A stretch of DNA of 24,225 nt from JABWBR01 sp036741235 (GTDB lineage: Bacteria; Bacteroidota; Bacteroidia; Chitinophagales; Saprospiraceae), in contig DAINSQ010000070.1 in assembly GCA_036741235.1 (NCBI GenBank), forward strand, positions 1-24,225. The letters run 5' to 3'. How positions within the stretch are numbered: the first letter of the stretch is position 1; each line of letters opens with the position of its first letter. A program made the translations under genes and the position numbers. This document shows positions 14,997 through 21,978 of the stretch, piece by piece. The notes under the pieces were generated by a model. That model worked only from the letters and a program-made list of their open reading frames with translations. It ran no database searches and was not told the DNA's origin.

Positions 14997-15056
14997 TTGC
15001 AGGTTGTAGGTTGCAAGTCAATTGTAACCTACAACCTACAACCTACAACCTACAAC
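14997..15056 (+). repeat. Heptad hairpin and TACAACC array between transporter genes
   Basis: TTGCAGGTTGTAGGTTGCAA (14997-15016) folds back on 15022-15041 around a 5-nt loop: a 20-bp stem with one mismatch and one G-U pair. The right arm continues as TACAACC repeats that run up to the ATG of the permease at 15057. The structure starts 5 bp after the stop of the substrate-binding gene. It could terminate part of the transcription or hide the permease start, so that the binding protein is made in excess. Confidence 0.85.
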
Positions 15057-15833
15057 ATGACCCTACGCTCCTGGTTTCGCCCATTTGAGATCCTGAAAAA
15101 GGAACACAATATCGCACTCATCGTAGTATGGATTGTGATGGTAGTCGGCTATTGGTTTATAGCCACCTCCGGTGAAAAAAAGCTTTTCCCGCCGCCTGAG
15201 AAAGTCTGGGAAGGTTTTCAGGCTTTGTATCAGGAAGGGCTGGTAGTGCACATAGCCAGTTCGCTGAGTTTGTGTCTTCAAGCCACGCTGATTTCGATCG
15301 TCGTGTCGTTGTTTTTTGCCTATTTATCGCCGGTGCCGTTTATGCGTCCGCTTGCTATCGGGTTGAGCCGCATGCGCTACCTGCCGCTTACCGGCATCAC
15401 CTTTTACCTGGCCATCATCATGCGCGATGCGCGCTCGATGCAAGTGGGCGTGCTGGTCATCTTCATGAGCCTGTATTTTATTACCTCCCTTCTGGGCGTC
15501 ATAAAAGATATTCCGCAGGAAGAAATCGACCACGCCCGCTCGCTCAAATGCAGCCGCTGGGAAGTATTGTGGGAAGTCATCGTAAAAGGGCGGATTGACT
15601 ACGTCATTGAAGTACTGCGGCAAAACCTGGCCATCACCTGGATGATGCTGGTTACAGTAGAATCTATTCTGGTTGCCGCCGGCGGGCTCGGCGTGCTGAT
15701 CAAAAACAGCGACAAGTTTATGAATCACGGCCGCATTGTAGCGCTGCAAATTGTGATCCTGTTGGTAGGCTTAGGCATCGATTGGGTGCTGAACACCACC
15801 CGTAAATCGCTTTTCCGCTATTCAAAAATCTGA
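15057..15833 (+). CDS. ABC transporter permease, NitT/TauT (SsuC-like) type
   Basis: This 258-residue permease has about six membrane helices, starting at the ATG at 15057 immediately after the repeat array; the longer in-frame extension would translate the repeat itself and is rejected. The cytoplasmic coupling loop (EAA-like) is EEIDHARSLKCSRWEVLWEVI, as in binding-protein-dependent importers of nitrate, sulfonate or taurine type, though the usual Gly of the motif is not obvious. A VAAGGLGVLI segment follows, typical of this family. The ATPase gene follows after 13 bp. Substrate cannot be deduced. Confidence 0.85.
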   Translation: MTLRSWFRPFEILKKEHNIALIVVWIVMVVGYWFIATSGEKKLFPPPEKVWEGFQALYQEGLVVHIASSLSLCLQATLISIVVSLFFAYLSPVPFMRPLAIGLSRMRYLPLTGITFYLAIIMRDARSMQVGVLVIFMSLYFITSLLGVIKDIPQEEIDHARSLKCSRWEVLWEVIVKGRIDYVIEVLRQNLAITWMMLVTVESILVAAGGLGVLIKNSDKFMNHGRIVALQIVILLVGLGIDWVLNTTRKSLFRYSKI

Positions 15834-15846
15834 CAACTACCCGGGC

Positions 15847-16692
15847 ATGAACCAGTACGAGCAAAAAGACACCATCCTGCACGCTGAAAATGTAAGCGTG
15901 GTATACGGCGAAAAAACGATCATCAAGGATATCAACTTCCTGGAACGCGATACGGTTCGTCCCGGGAAAGTACAAGGCCAGGTCATCGCCTTTCTGGGGC
16001 GGTCGGGCCGCGGCAAGTCAACGCTTTTCCGGGTAATCACCGGACTTAATAAGCCGACGACGGGATCGGTCCTCATCCCGGATGTAACCAAAAAACCTAT
16101 CGACGGCAAGATTCCGGCAAAAGATGTCGCAGAAGGCGACGTGGGTTTCGTCGACCAGAAATACACCCTGTTTCGCCACAAGACAGTATACCAGGCATTG
16201 ACCTACGCCATGCGCAATACAACCTTGTCGAAAGCCGATAAACACGATAAAATCATGCGCTACCTGGCAGAATGGGGCCTCGAAAAAGCCAAAGACCAAT
16301 ACCCCAACGAATTGTCGGGCGGGCAGCGCCAACGCACGGCCATCCTTGAACAATTACTGAACTCGGGCCATTATATCGTTATGGACGAGCCTTTCTCCGG
16401 ACTCGACATAGGCAATATCCTGAATGTTAAAACTGCTTTCCGCCTGATCAATGAAAGCCACGATCTCAATACAATTATCTTCAGCACCCACGATATAGAA
16501 CTGGCCGTTGAACTGGCCGATTCGCTTTATGTGATTGGTTATCCGCGCAACGCCGACGGCAAGCTGGAGAGCTATGGCACCATTCTGCACCACTACGATC
16601 TCAAGCAGATGGGCATCGCCTGGCAGGATGGTTTCAATGAGCGGCATCGCGAACTGGCAGAAGAAGTAAAACAAGCTTTGCTCAGCTCTTAA
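15847..16692 (+). CDS. ABC transporter ATPase of the substrate-binding/OmpA system
   Basis: This 281-residue ATPase is of the NitT/TauT (SsuB/TauB-like) class. Walker A is GRSGRGKST at 51-59. The Q-loop region is VDQKYTLF, the signature LSGGQRQR is at 156-163, Walker B is YIVMDEPF with Asp180 and Glu181, and the H-loop is FSTHDIE. About 15 residues between strands 2 and 3 (LERDTVRPGKVQGQ) are longer than in typical SsuB. The C-terminal extension (about 225-281) is rich in charged residues and may be regulatory. Its end overlaps the stop of the convergent ypdA-like gene by 11 bp. Confidence 0.9.
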   Translation: MNQYEQKDTILHAENVSVVYGEKTIIKDINFLERDTVRPGKVQGQVIAFLGRSGRGKSTLFRVITGLNKPTTGSVLIPDVTKKPIDGKIPAKDVAEGDVGFVDQKYTLFRHKTVYQALTYAMRNTTLSKADKHDKIMRYLAEWGLEKAKDQYPNELSGGQRQRTAILEQLLNSGHYIVMDEPFSGLDIGNILNVKTAFRLINESHDLNTIIFSTHDIELAVELADSLYVIGYPRNADGKLESYGTILHHYDLKQMGIAWQDGFNERHRELAEEVKQALLSS

Positions 16693-17662
16693 TGCTCAGC
16701 CTGTCTGCGATTTGGGAAATAATAAGTTCACCGTGGTGGCGCGTATTTTCAATAAACAACTTATTGGTTTGTCTGCCCGCGCAAAGCACGCCTGCCAGGA
16801 ATACATTGGGCAGATTGGACTCCAATGTTTCGGGGTTGTGCAGGGGAGTAGAAGCGTCATCATTCTCAATTGACAGCCCCAAACGCTGCAAAAACGGGTA
16901 ATTGGGCTGGTAGCCCGTCATTGCCAGCACAAAGTTGTTGGTTATCTCGAATTCCCCTTCGGGCCCGCTCAACGCCACTGAATCTGGATAAATAGCCGTT
17001 ACTTTTGTCTGAAAGTGGGCTTTAATACTGCCTTCCTTAATGCGATTTTCTATGTTAGGTCTGATCCAGTATTTTACGCCGGGGTATATTTCGGCTTCCC
17101 GGATAGCCATAGTGACCCGGGCGCCCTTGTAAAAAGTTTCCAGCGCTACATCGCAGGCGGAGTTGGCGGCGCCTACCACCAGCACATCCTGGCCGGCGTA
17201 GGGGTGCGCGTCGTCGTAATAATGCTTCACTTTGGGCAGCGACTCGCCGGGTACGTTGAGCAGGCAGGGCGTATCGTAGAACCCCGTGGCGACGATAACG
17301 GCGGCGGCGGCGTAATGCCCCTTGCCTGTAATCACCCGGTAGCCGCCGGTCTCCAGCGGTTCCATTGTTTCAACCGCTTCGTAAAGGCGCACGTTGAGTT
17401 GCCAGAACTGCCAGATGCGGCGATAATATTCCAGCGCTTCAAAACGCGTAGGCTTATCGCCGTGCGAAATAAAAGGCGCTTCCCCTATTTCGAGCAAGCG
17501 GGAAGTGGAAAAAAATGTCATATTGGATGGAAAATGGTAGATGGAATTGACCAAAACGCCTTTTTCCAATACAACATAGCGAAGGCCTGCCCGGCGGGCG
17601 GCTATAGCGCAGTTGAGTCCGGTGGGGCCTCCTCCGATAATGACCAGGTCGAAGTGGTTCAT
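16682..17662 (-). CDS. ypdA: YpdA-family FAD/NADPH-dependent oxidoreductase (putative bacillithiol disulfide reductase)
   Basis: This is a 326-residue flavoprotein with two Rossmann motifs: GGGPTG at 10-15 for FAD, and VVGAANSACDVAL near residue 165 for NADPH. The family-typical segments YHFPSNMTFFSTS, VATGFYDTP, VKYWIRPNIENRI and LAGVLCAGRQTNKLFIENTRHHG support YpdA. Characterised YpdA/Bdr proteins carry a catalytic Cys at position 14 (GGGPCG). Here residue 14 is Thr, so the thiol-disulfide mechanism may differ. The gene would reduce bacillithiol disulfide or a related low-molecular-weight disulfide. Between it and the upstream signalling gene lies a strong hairpin, so expression may depend on read-through. 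Confidence 0.82.
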   Translation of the reverse strand: MNHFDLVIIGGGPTGLNCAIAARRAGLRYVVLEKGVLVNSIYHFPSNMTFFSTSRLLEIGEAPFISHGDKPTRFEALEYYRRIWQFWQLNVRLYEAVETMEPLETGGYRVITGKGHYAAAAVIVATGFYDTPCLLNVPGESLPKVKHYYDDAHPYAGQDVLVVGAANSACDVALETFYKGARVTMAIREAEIYPGVKYWIRPNIENRIKEGSIKAHFQTKVTAIYPDSVALSGPEGEFEITNNFVLAMTGYQPNYPFLQRLGLSIENDDASTPLHNPETLESNLPNVFLAGVLCAGRQTNKLFIENTRHHGELIISQIADRLSIKS

Positions 17663-17679
17663 GAAGAATAATTGTAACA

Positions 17680-17726
17680 GTTTAGCAGGGTTTAGGTTCT
17701 ACACTCACAGCTAAACCCTCCTAAAC
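17680..17726 (-). terminator. Strong hairpin downstream of the hybrid signalling gene
   Basis: TTTAGCAGGGTTTAG (17681-17695) and CTAAACCCTCCTAAA (17711-17725), plus a G-C closing pair, form a 16-bp stem with one mismatch around a 15-nt loop. It begins two bases past the stop of the minus-strand gene ending at 17729. No T-tract follows on the minus strand, so it could also be an attenuator before ypdA or an RNA-stabilising 3' structure. Confidence 0.6.
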
Positions 17727-17728
17727 AT

Positions 17729-19642
17729 TTACGAATGATTTTCCTGGCTTTTACGTGGGGCATCATAAATCTCCATAATCCGGGCGTAGAGTTCTTCGGG
17801 GTTGATGGGTTTGGCCAGATAGGCATTCATACCCGCCTGGCGGCAGCGTTCCTCTTCTTGCATCGAAGGGATGGCCGTGATGGCTATAATTGGAACATCG
17901 CTGCGCGCTCTTATCGCTGTAGCGGTTTCAATACCGTTTTTTTCCGGCATGTGCAAGTCCATAATTATAAGATCGTATTGTTTCTCTGTGAGTTTTCCCA
18001 AGGCTTCGACGCCGTTGGAGGCCATATCGACAGATGCCTGGCTCGACCAGGATCTCAGCAATTTGCCAATAAGAACCCGGTTGAGCATATGATCTTCCAC
18101 CAGCAATATATGAAGGGGTAAAGCCGGTTTATTGACCTGCCGCTTATGCTCTGTTTGCCCAATTGAAAGCGGAACGGCGATTTCCAGGACATACCAGCGA
18201 AAGCCTTTTTTTTCGAGATTCCAACGCCCGTCCAGTTTAGCTAATAGTTTTTTGACGATCACTATTGCGACGCTGCCAGGCGCTTTTCCATTATCTGCGC
18301 CTTCAGCAAAAGAGACAGGTTTGCCATAATAAGTAACCAAAAGGCGAAGTAACAGTTTGTTGCCAACCGGTTTGTCGCACTGAAATTCAATATCCAATCC
18401 GTTTTCTTTATCGCAAAAAGGAATTAATGCTTTAAAGACGCAATAAAAAAGCTGCATTATGAGGGGATAATCCCCGCTTACCTCGCCCGTTAATTGGCGC
18501 GTTTGCTTGAAAGCCATCCGGATACCGGCATTTTGACACTTCATCCGGAAGAGCTGTTCCGCATTTATAACCAGTTCGCTCCACTGAAAATTCATTTCAT
18601 TGACAGCCTGGGCAACTACATTATTCACCGTACCGTCCGGCGGGGCATTCACTTCCATAGACAAATCATCGACGACAATTTTGATCGTTTCGATGATTTC
18701 CTTTTGTTGGGCGTTGGGTTTGCTTTTTTCCAGCAGTTGCAACAAACTCGCCAGCGTATGAAGGGGCGTTCGTATTTTGAAGTCGGGGTTTGCAAGGCTG
18801 TCGGGCGGGAGTTGAGCATTGGAATCGGCCTCATCGACTTTGTTCTCCGTGTTGGCATTTTTGAGTTGGGTAATATCCTGGATACTGCCAAACAACATGA
18901 TTTTGTTGGTCAGTTCATCGAAATGGAGTTTTGCCTGTATAGTTACGTATTTTATCATCCTGCCGCTAACCAGGATGCGATGGTCGTAGCGACGCATTTC
19001 GCCCGACTTGAGGGCGCTCTCATAAAATGATTCGAGGCCGGCCCTGTCTTCCGGATGCACGCGGTCCAGGTAATCCGACCAGCGATGCTGTTGCTGCGTG
19101 AGCGGCAAACCCAATATGCGGTACATTTCCTCCGACCAAAACATGGCGTTGGTCACGATGTCTATTTGCCAATTGCCCAGTTGTGCAAGTTGTTGGACTT
19201 CCTGAAAACGCTTTTCATTCATTTGCATCTGGTTCACCTTGCGCTGCAAGGCAAACTGCGATTTAAATCGCTGCTGTGAATAGCGTATGGTATCCACCAG
19301 TTGCTTGCCGGTAAATTCGCCCTTAACGAGATAATCCTGAGCGCCGGCGCGCACAGATTGGTCGCCCAATACTACATTATTATTGCCGGTAAGCACAATG
19401 ACAGGAATGCCGGGTTGTTCTTTAATAAAATGTTTGAGCGTCGTAAATCCCAGGCTATCGTGCAAAGACAAGTCGAGCAAAACCACATCGACGCGGGTTT
19501 CCCGTAAAATACGCAGCCCCTCCGACAGCGTATTTGATTGAAAAAGTTCGTATTTATAACCCGCTTCATTGAGTAGAAGCCGTATAGCAGCTATATCTGC
19601 CGGGTTGTCTTCAATAACTAACACCCGAGGGAGCGCTTGCAT
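17729..19642 (-). CDS. REC-PAS-degenerate histidine kinase-REC signalling protein
   Basis: This is a 637-residue cytoplasmic protein read from the ATG at 19642; the upstream in-frame TTG would overlap the previous gene by 47 bp. Order: receiver domain (about 5-120; Asp57, Thr85 and Lys107 intact), coiled linker, PAS domain (about 150-260; LGNWQIDIVTNAMFWSEE, YRILGL, HPEDR), HisKA-like helices, degenerate HATPase, second receiver (about 510-625; Asp562 in IIMDLHMP intact). The H-box reads DFKIRTPL, so the phosphoacceptor His is Phe288. The N-box (QLFYCVFKALIPF) lacks the ATP-binding Asn, and the G boxes are poor. It should therefore not autophosphorylate and may act as a phosphate acceptor, scaffold or pseudokinase. 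A Rcp1-like regulator gene precedes it by 22 bp. Confidence 0.85.
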   Translation of the reverse strand: MQALPRVLVIEDNPADIAAIRLLLNEAGYKYELFQSNTLSEGLRILRETRVDVVLLDLSLHDSLGFTTLKHFIKEQPGIPVIVLTGNNNVVLGDQSVRAGAQDYLVKGEFTGKQLVDTIRYSQQRFKSQFALQRKVNQMQMNEKRFQEVQQLAQLGNWQIDIVTNAMFWSEEMYRILGLPLTQQQHRWSDYLDRVHPEDRAGLESFYESALKSGEMRRYDHRILVSGRMIKYVTIQAKLHFDELTNKIMLFGSIQDITQLKNANTENKVDEADSNAQLPPDSLANPDFKIRTPLHTLASLLQLLEKSKPNAQQKEIIETIKIVVDDLSMEVNAPPDGTVNNVVAQAVNEMNFQWSELVINAEQLFRMKCQNAGIRMAFKQTRQLTGEVSGDYPLIMQLFYCVFKALIPFCDKENGLDIEFQCDKPVGNKLLLRLLVTYYGKPVSFAEGADNGKAPGSVAIVIVKKLLAKLDGRWNLEKKGFRWYVLEIAVPLSIGQTEHKRQVNKPALPLHILLVEDHMLNRVLIGKLLRSWSSQASVDMASNGVEALGKLTEKQYDLIIMDLHMPEKNGIETATAIRARSDVPIIAITAIPSMQEEERCRQAGMNAYLAKPINPEELYARIMEIYDAPRKSQENHS

Positions 19643-19664
19643 AACCGTCGTTTTATCCAACCTG

Positions 19665-20111
19665 TCAGGTTGATGAAGGCAACTGAATTGCCGATAGCCA
19701 GAATTCGTCAATTAACCGGACGATATCAAGGAAATTGTCGAATTCAAGCGGTTTTCTGATAAAGCAATTGGCATGAAGCGAATAGGCGATATTGACATCC
19801 CGCACATCGTGGGAAGTAGTCAGGACAATAACCGGTATACGGCAGGTATCGGGGTCTCCTTTGATTTCTTTTAATACTTCGCGACCGTCTATCTTTGGCA
19901 AATTCAAATCCAGTAATATCAAATCGGGGTAAATGGTTTGCTCAAAAGGCGCTTTTTTTTTCAGATAACTGATTGCTTCTTCTCCGTCAGCTATAGCGAT
20001 GATCTGGAAATCTTTGCCCGCTCTTTGTTTGAAAGCTAACCGGGTAAGTGCAATATCCCCGGGGTTATCCTCAACAAGTAGTATTTGATATTGTTTCTTT
20101 TCCTTGATCAT
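19665..20111 (-). CDS. Single-domain response regulator, Rcp1 type
   Basis: This is a 148-residue receiver-only protein, starting at the ATG at 20111. EDN (14-16), phosphoacceptor Asp68 in LLDLNLPKIDG, Thr98/Thr99 in VLTTS and Lys120 in IRKPLEF are all present. The extended alpha4 region and C-terminal helix (LDIVRLIDEFWLSAIQL) resemble Rcp1-like regulators that work with bacteriophytochromes or hybrid kinases. It has no output domain, so it should act by protein contact. The hybrid protein gene follows 22 bp later on the same strand. The -7 box sits only six bases from the start codon, suggesting a leaderless message. Confidence 0.88.
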   Translation of the reverse strand: MIKEKKQYQILLVEDNPGDIALTRLAFKQRAGKDFQIIAIADGEEAISYLKKKAPFEQTIYPDLILLDLNLPKIDGREVLKEIKGDPDTCRIPVIVLTTSHDVRDVNIAYSLHANCFIRKPLEFDNFLDIVRLIDEFWLSAIQLPSST

Positions 20112-20116
20112 GCTAA

Positions 20117-20124
20117 CAAATGTA
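20117..20124 (-). promoter_or_regulatory. -7 element of the response regulator operon, apparently leaderless
   Basis: On the minus strand 20117-20124 reads TACATTTG, a perfect TAnnTTTG. Its downstream edge is 5 bp from the ATG (20109-20111), so transcription should begin at or next to the A of the start codon. A GTTTC lies near the -33 position. Confidence 0.5.
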
Positions 20125-20205
20125 AGATATCCTGCGAACTTTGTGGAAACGTATGCCAATTCGTTTTGTTTAAGCTAATTTTATTTTTCAGAAAAAGCCT
20201 GTTTC

Positions 20206-21183
20206 ATGCCGTCTATAGAAACGTTTCAGCGTCAATTTATCCAATACCTCGACAGCCACCCCTACCGCAACGAACCCGTTTCGCTCTACGAGCCGATCAA
20301 TTACATCATGGGATTGGGCGGCAAGAGGCTGCGGCCCGTACTGGCGATGCTGGGATATACGATGTTTGACGACCGGTCCGACCGGTCGCTGCCTATCGCC
20401 TATGCGGTCGAGTTGTTTCACAATTTTACGCTAGTACACGACGATATTATGGACCAGGCCCCGCTGCGCCGCGGCAAACCTACAGTACACGAGCGCTACG
20501 GCGTGAATACAGGTATCCTTAGCGGCGACGTGATGCTGATCCACGTTTACGATTACCTCCTCAGCGCCGGCGATCCCGCTACAAGCCATGCCCTGATCGG
20601 CGCCTTCAACCGCATCGCCGTGGAGGTTTGCCAGGGCCAGCAATACGATATGGAATTTGAGCGCCGCGATACGGTGGCCATCCCCGAATATATTCGCATG
20701 ATCGAACTCAAAACCGCCGCGCTGCTCGGCGGCAGCCTCGAACTGGGCGCCATTGCCGCTAATGCCCCCGCCGACGATATCCGGCATCTGGCTGATTTTG
20801 GCAGGCAAATCGGCATCGCTTTTCAATTGCATGACGACTTGCTCGACGTATTCGGCGACCCCGATAAGTTTGGCAAAAAAGTGGGCGGCGATATCGCGCA
20901 AAATAAAAAAACGTTCCTGGCCCTCAAAGCCATGGAATTAGCCGACGAACCTACCCGCGCACAACTGCGCCAACTGATGACCGATACCCTGCTGCCCGAA
21001 CAAGATAAAATCAACGCCGTTACCGCTATTTTTGAACGCCTGAATATCCGGCAATATACCGAAGCAGAGAAGTCGCTTTACCGCCAACAGGCTTTTGAGA
21101 ATCTGGCCGCAGTGCAGGCCCCGGCAGCTTATAAGCAGTTGCTGATCCACCTGGCAGATCAATTGATGGACAGGGAGGTGTAG
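20206..21183 (+). CDS. Polyprenyl diphosphate synthase (trans-isoprenyl, IspA/GGPPS-like)
   Basis: This 325-residue enzyme condenses isopentenyl diphosphate with allylic diphosphates. Signatures are GLGGKRLRP (about 37-45), the first Asp-rich motif DDIMD at 79-83 followed by RRGKPTVHERYG, and the second Asp-rich motif DDLLD at 210-214 with the downstream KVGGDIAQNKKTF lysines. Phe74, five residues before the first Asp, suggests a short to medium product (C15-C20), but chain length cannot be fixed. It could supply quinone side chains, carotenoids or undecaprenyl synthesis. The gene is monocistronic; its TAG stop is followed at once by the GGACTTTG repeat. Confidence 0.92.
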   Translation: MPSIETFQRQFIQYLDSHPYRNEPVSLYEPINYIMGLGGKRLRPVLAMLGYTMFDDRSDRSLPIAYAVELFHNFTLVHDDIMDQAPLRRGKPTVHERYGVNTGILSGDVMLIHVYDYLLSAGDPATSHALIGAFNRIAVEVCQGQQYDMEFERRDTVAIPEYIRMIELKTAALLGGSLELGAIAANAPADDIRHLADFGRQIGIAFQLHDDLLDVFGDPDKFGKKVGGDIAQNKKTFLALKAMELADEPTRAQLRQLMTDTLLPEQDKINAVTAIFERLNIRQYTEAEKSLYRQQAFENLAAVQAPAAYKQLLIHLADQLMDREV

Positions 21184-21186
21184 GGG

Positions 21187-21210
21187 GGACTTTGGGACTT
21201 TGGGACTTTG
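21187..21210 (+). repeat. Octamer tandem repeat GGACTTTG x3
   Basis: Three perfect copies lie 3 bp after the TAG stop of the polyprenyl synthase gene. The TTTG of the third copy also serves as the predicted -33 element of the next promoter. Confidence 0.9.
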
Positions 21211-21237
21211 CGAACTCAGGAGCTTCACGTATCTTTG
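21207..21237 (+). promoter_or_regulatory. Complete promoter upstream of the CGCACAGT array
   Basis: TTTG at 21207-21210, a 19-nt spacer and TATCTTTG at 21230-21237 form a consensus Bacteroidota promoter. Transcription should start near 21243, just before the octamer array, so the array would lie at the 5' end of an RNA. Confidence 0.55.
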
Positions 21238-21249
21238 TAAGCCCATCTT

Positions 21250-21309
21250 CGCACAGTCGCACAGTCGCACAGTCGCACAGTCGCACAGTCGCACAGTCGC
21301 ACAGTCGCA
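21250..21309 (+). repeat. Octamer tandem repeat CGCACAGT x7
   Basis: Seven perfect copies (21250-21305) plus a partial CGCA are followed by an A8 tract. Perfect identity suggests slippage-prone sequence that may vary in copy number between strains. Confidence 0.95.
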
Positions 21310-21349
21310 AAAAAAAGGAGCAACCACCGAAGCGGCTACCCCTCACACT

Positions 21350-21574
21350 ATGAAACACTATATTATTTTACGTCATCTTTACTGCACAGTAAGACAATGC
21401 CTTGTAGTAAAAATGGGGAAATTGTTGGGTGGCTTATGTCTGGCATCATATAGGCAAGCACGAACTTGCCCGAATACTAAACTCGGCGATAAAGATATTA
21501 ACATTTTTCAGATTTACAAAAAAAATTTCCCGTTCCACCATTCTTTCTCTATGATGGCCTGGTTCTTTTCATAA
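21350..21574 (+). CDS. Doubtful 74-residue ORF downstream of the octamer array
   Basis: From the ATG at 21350 a frame of 74 codons runs to 21574, ending inside the 3' end of the convergent acetyltransferase gene. The N-terminus (MKHYIILRHLYC) is weakly hydrophobic and four cysteines are scattered. No family is recognised, and the composition is unlike the neighbours. The upstream promoter with an AAGGAG-containing leader is the only support. It may be a non-coding or decayed region. The 330-bp gap 21184-21513 otherwise holds only the two repeats and this promoter. Confidence 0.2.
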   Translation: MKHYIILRHLYCTVRQCLVVKMGKLLGGLCLASYRQARTCPNTKLGDKDINIFQIYKKNFPFHHSFSMMAWFFS

Positions 21575-21978
21575 AAACGCAGCGCCGGCGCGTTCCAATC
21601 CAGCACCTGCCATTTGACCAAAACGCAGCCTTTTTGGCGGGCGGTTTCCAGCAGCGCGTCGTACAGTTGTTGTCCGATGTGGTGGCGCCGGTAAGCTTCT
21701 TTTACCACAAAATCTTCGAGAAATAGCATTTTGCCTTTCCAGGTGGAATAGGCCATATAATACAGCATCATGCCCACAATATCGCCGTCGTGATCGGCCA
21801 CCAGGGCTTCAAAAATACCGGCGTCGAAGTCGCGCTGGTAGGTTTCCAATGTGGCGGTAAAAGCGTCTTCCGCTTTTTCATAAATCGCCAGTTCGCGCAC
21901 CAGTCCGTGGATGGAGGCCAGGTCGTAGTGAGCTGCCGGCCGGATAACAACCGAATAGGGATCTTCTTGCATGGTCAT
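21514..21978 (-). CDS. GNAT acetyltransferase, SSAT-like
   Basis: This is a 154-residue Gcn5-related N-acetyltransferase. It has the order seen in diamine/spermidine acetyltransferase-like proteins: VIRPAAHYDLASIHGLVRELAIYE, then YYMAYSTWKGKMLFLEDFVV, the acetyl-CoA loop RRHHIGQQL and the WNAPALRFYEK end. In the acetyl-CoA loop the first Gly of the usual RxxGxG is His, a variation seen in some members. Substrate is likely a polyamine, amino acid or small amine. The ATG overlaps the acylphosphatase stop in ATGA, so the two are translationally coupled. Confidence 0.87.
   Translation of the reverse strand: MTMQEDPYSVVIRPAAHYDLASIHGLVRELAIYEKAEDAFTATLETYQRDFDAGIFEALVADHDGDIVGMMLYYMAYSTWKGKMLFLEDFVVKEAYRRHHIGQQLYDALLETARQKGCVLVKWQVLDWNAPALRFYEKNQAIIEKEWWNGKFFL

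Noticed and set aside
14116..15021. 301-codon antisense frame over the substrate-binding/OmpA gene
   Set aside because: Shadow of GC-biased codons; no promoter or family, and it runs through the heptad repeat.
14997..15056. N-terminal extension of the permease through the heptad array
   Set aside because: It needs a TTG start and would translate the repeat; the ATG at 15057 gives a normal family N-terminus.
21200..21349. Coding use of the octamer array as an eight-residue protein repeat (SHSRTVAQ)
   Set aside because: The frame starts at a TTG inside the GGACTTTG repeat and upstream of the predicted transcription start; the peptide repeat simply follows from an 8-bp unit.
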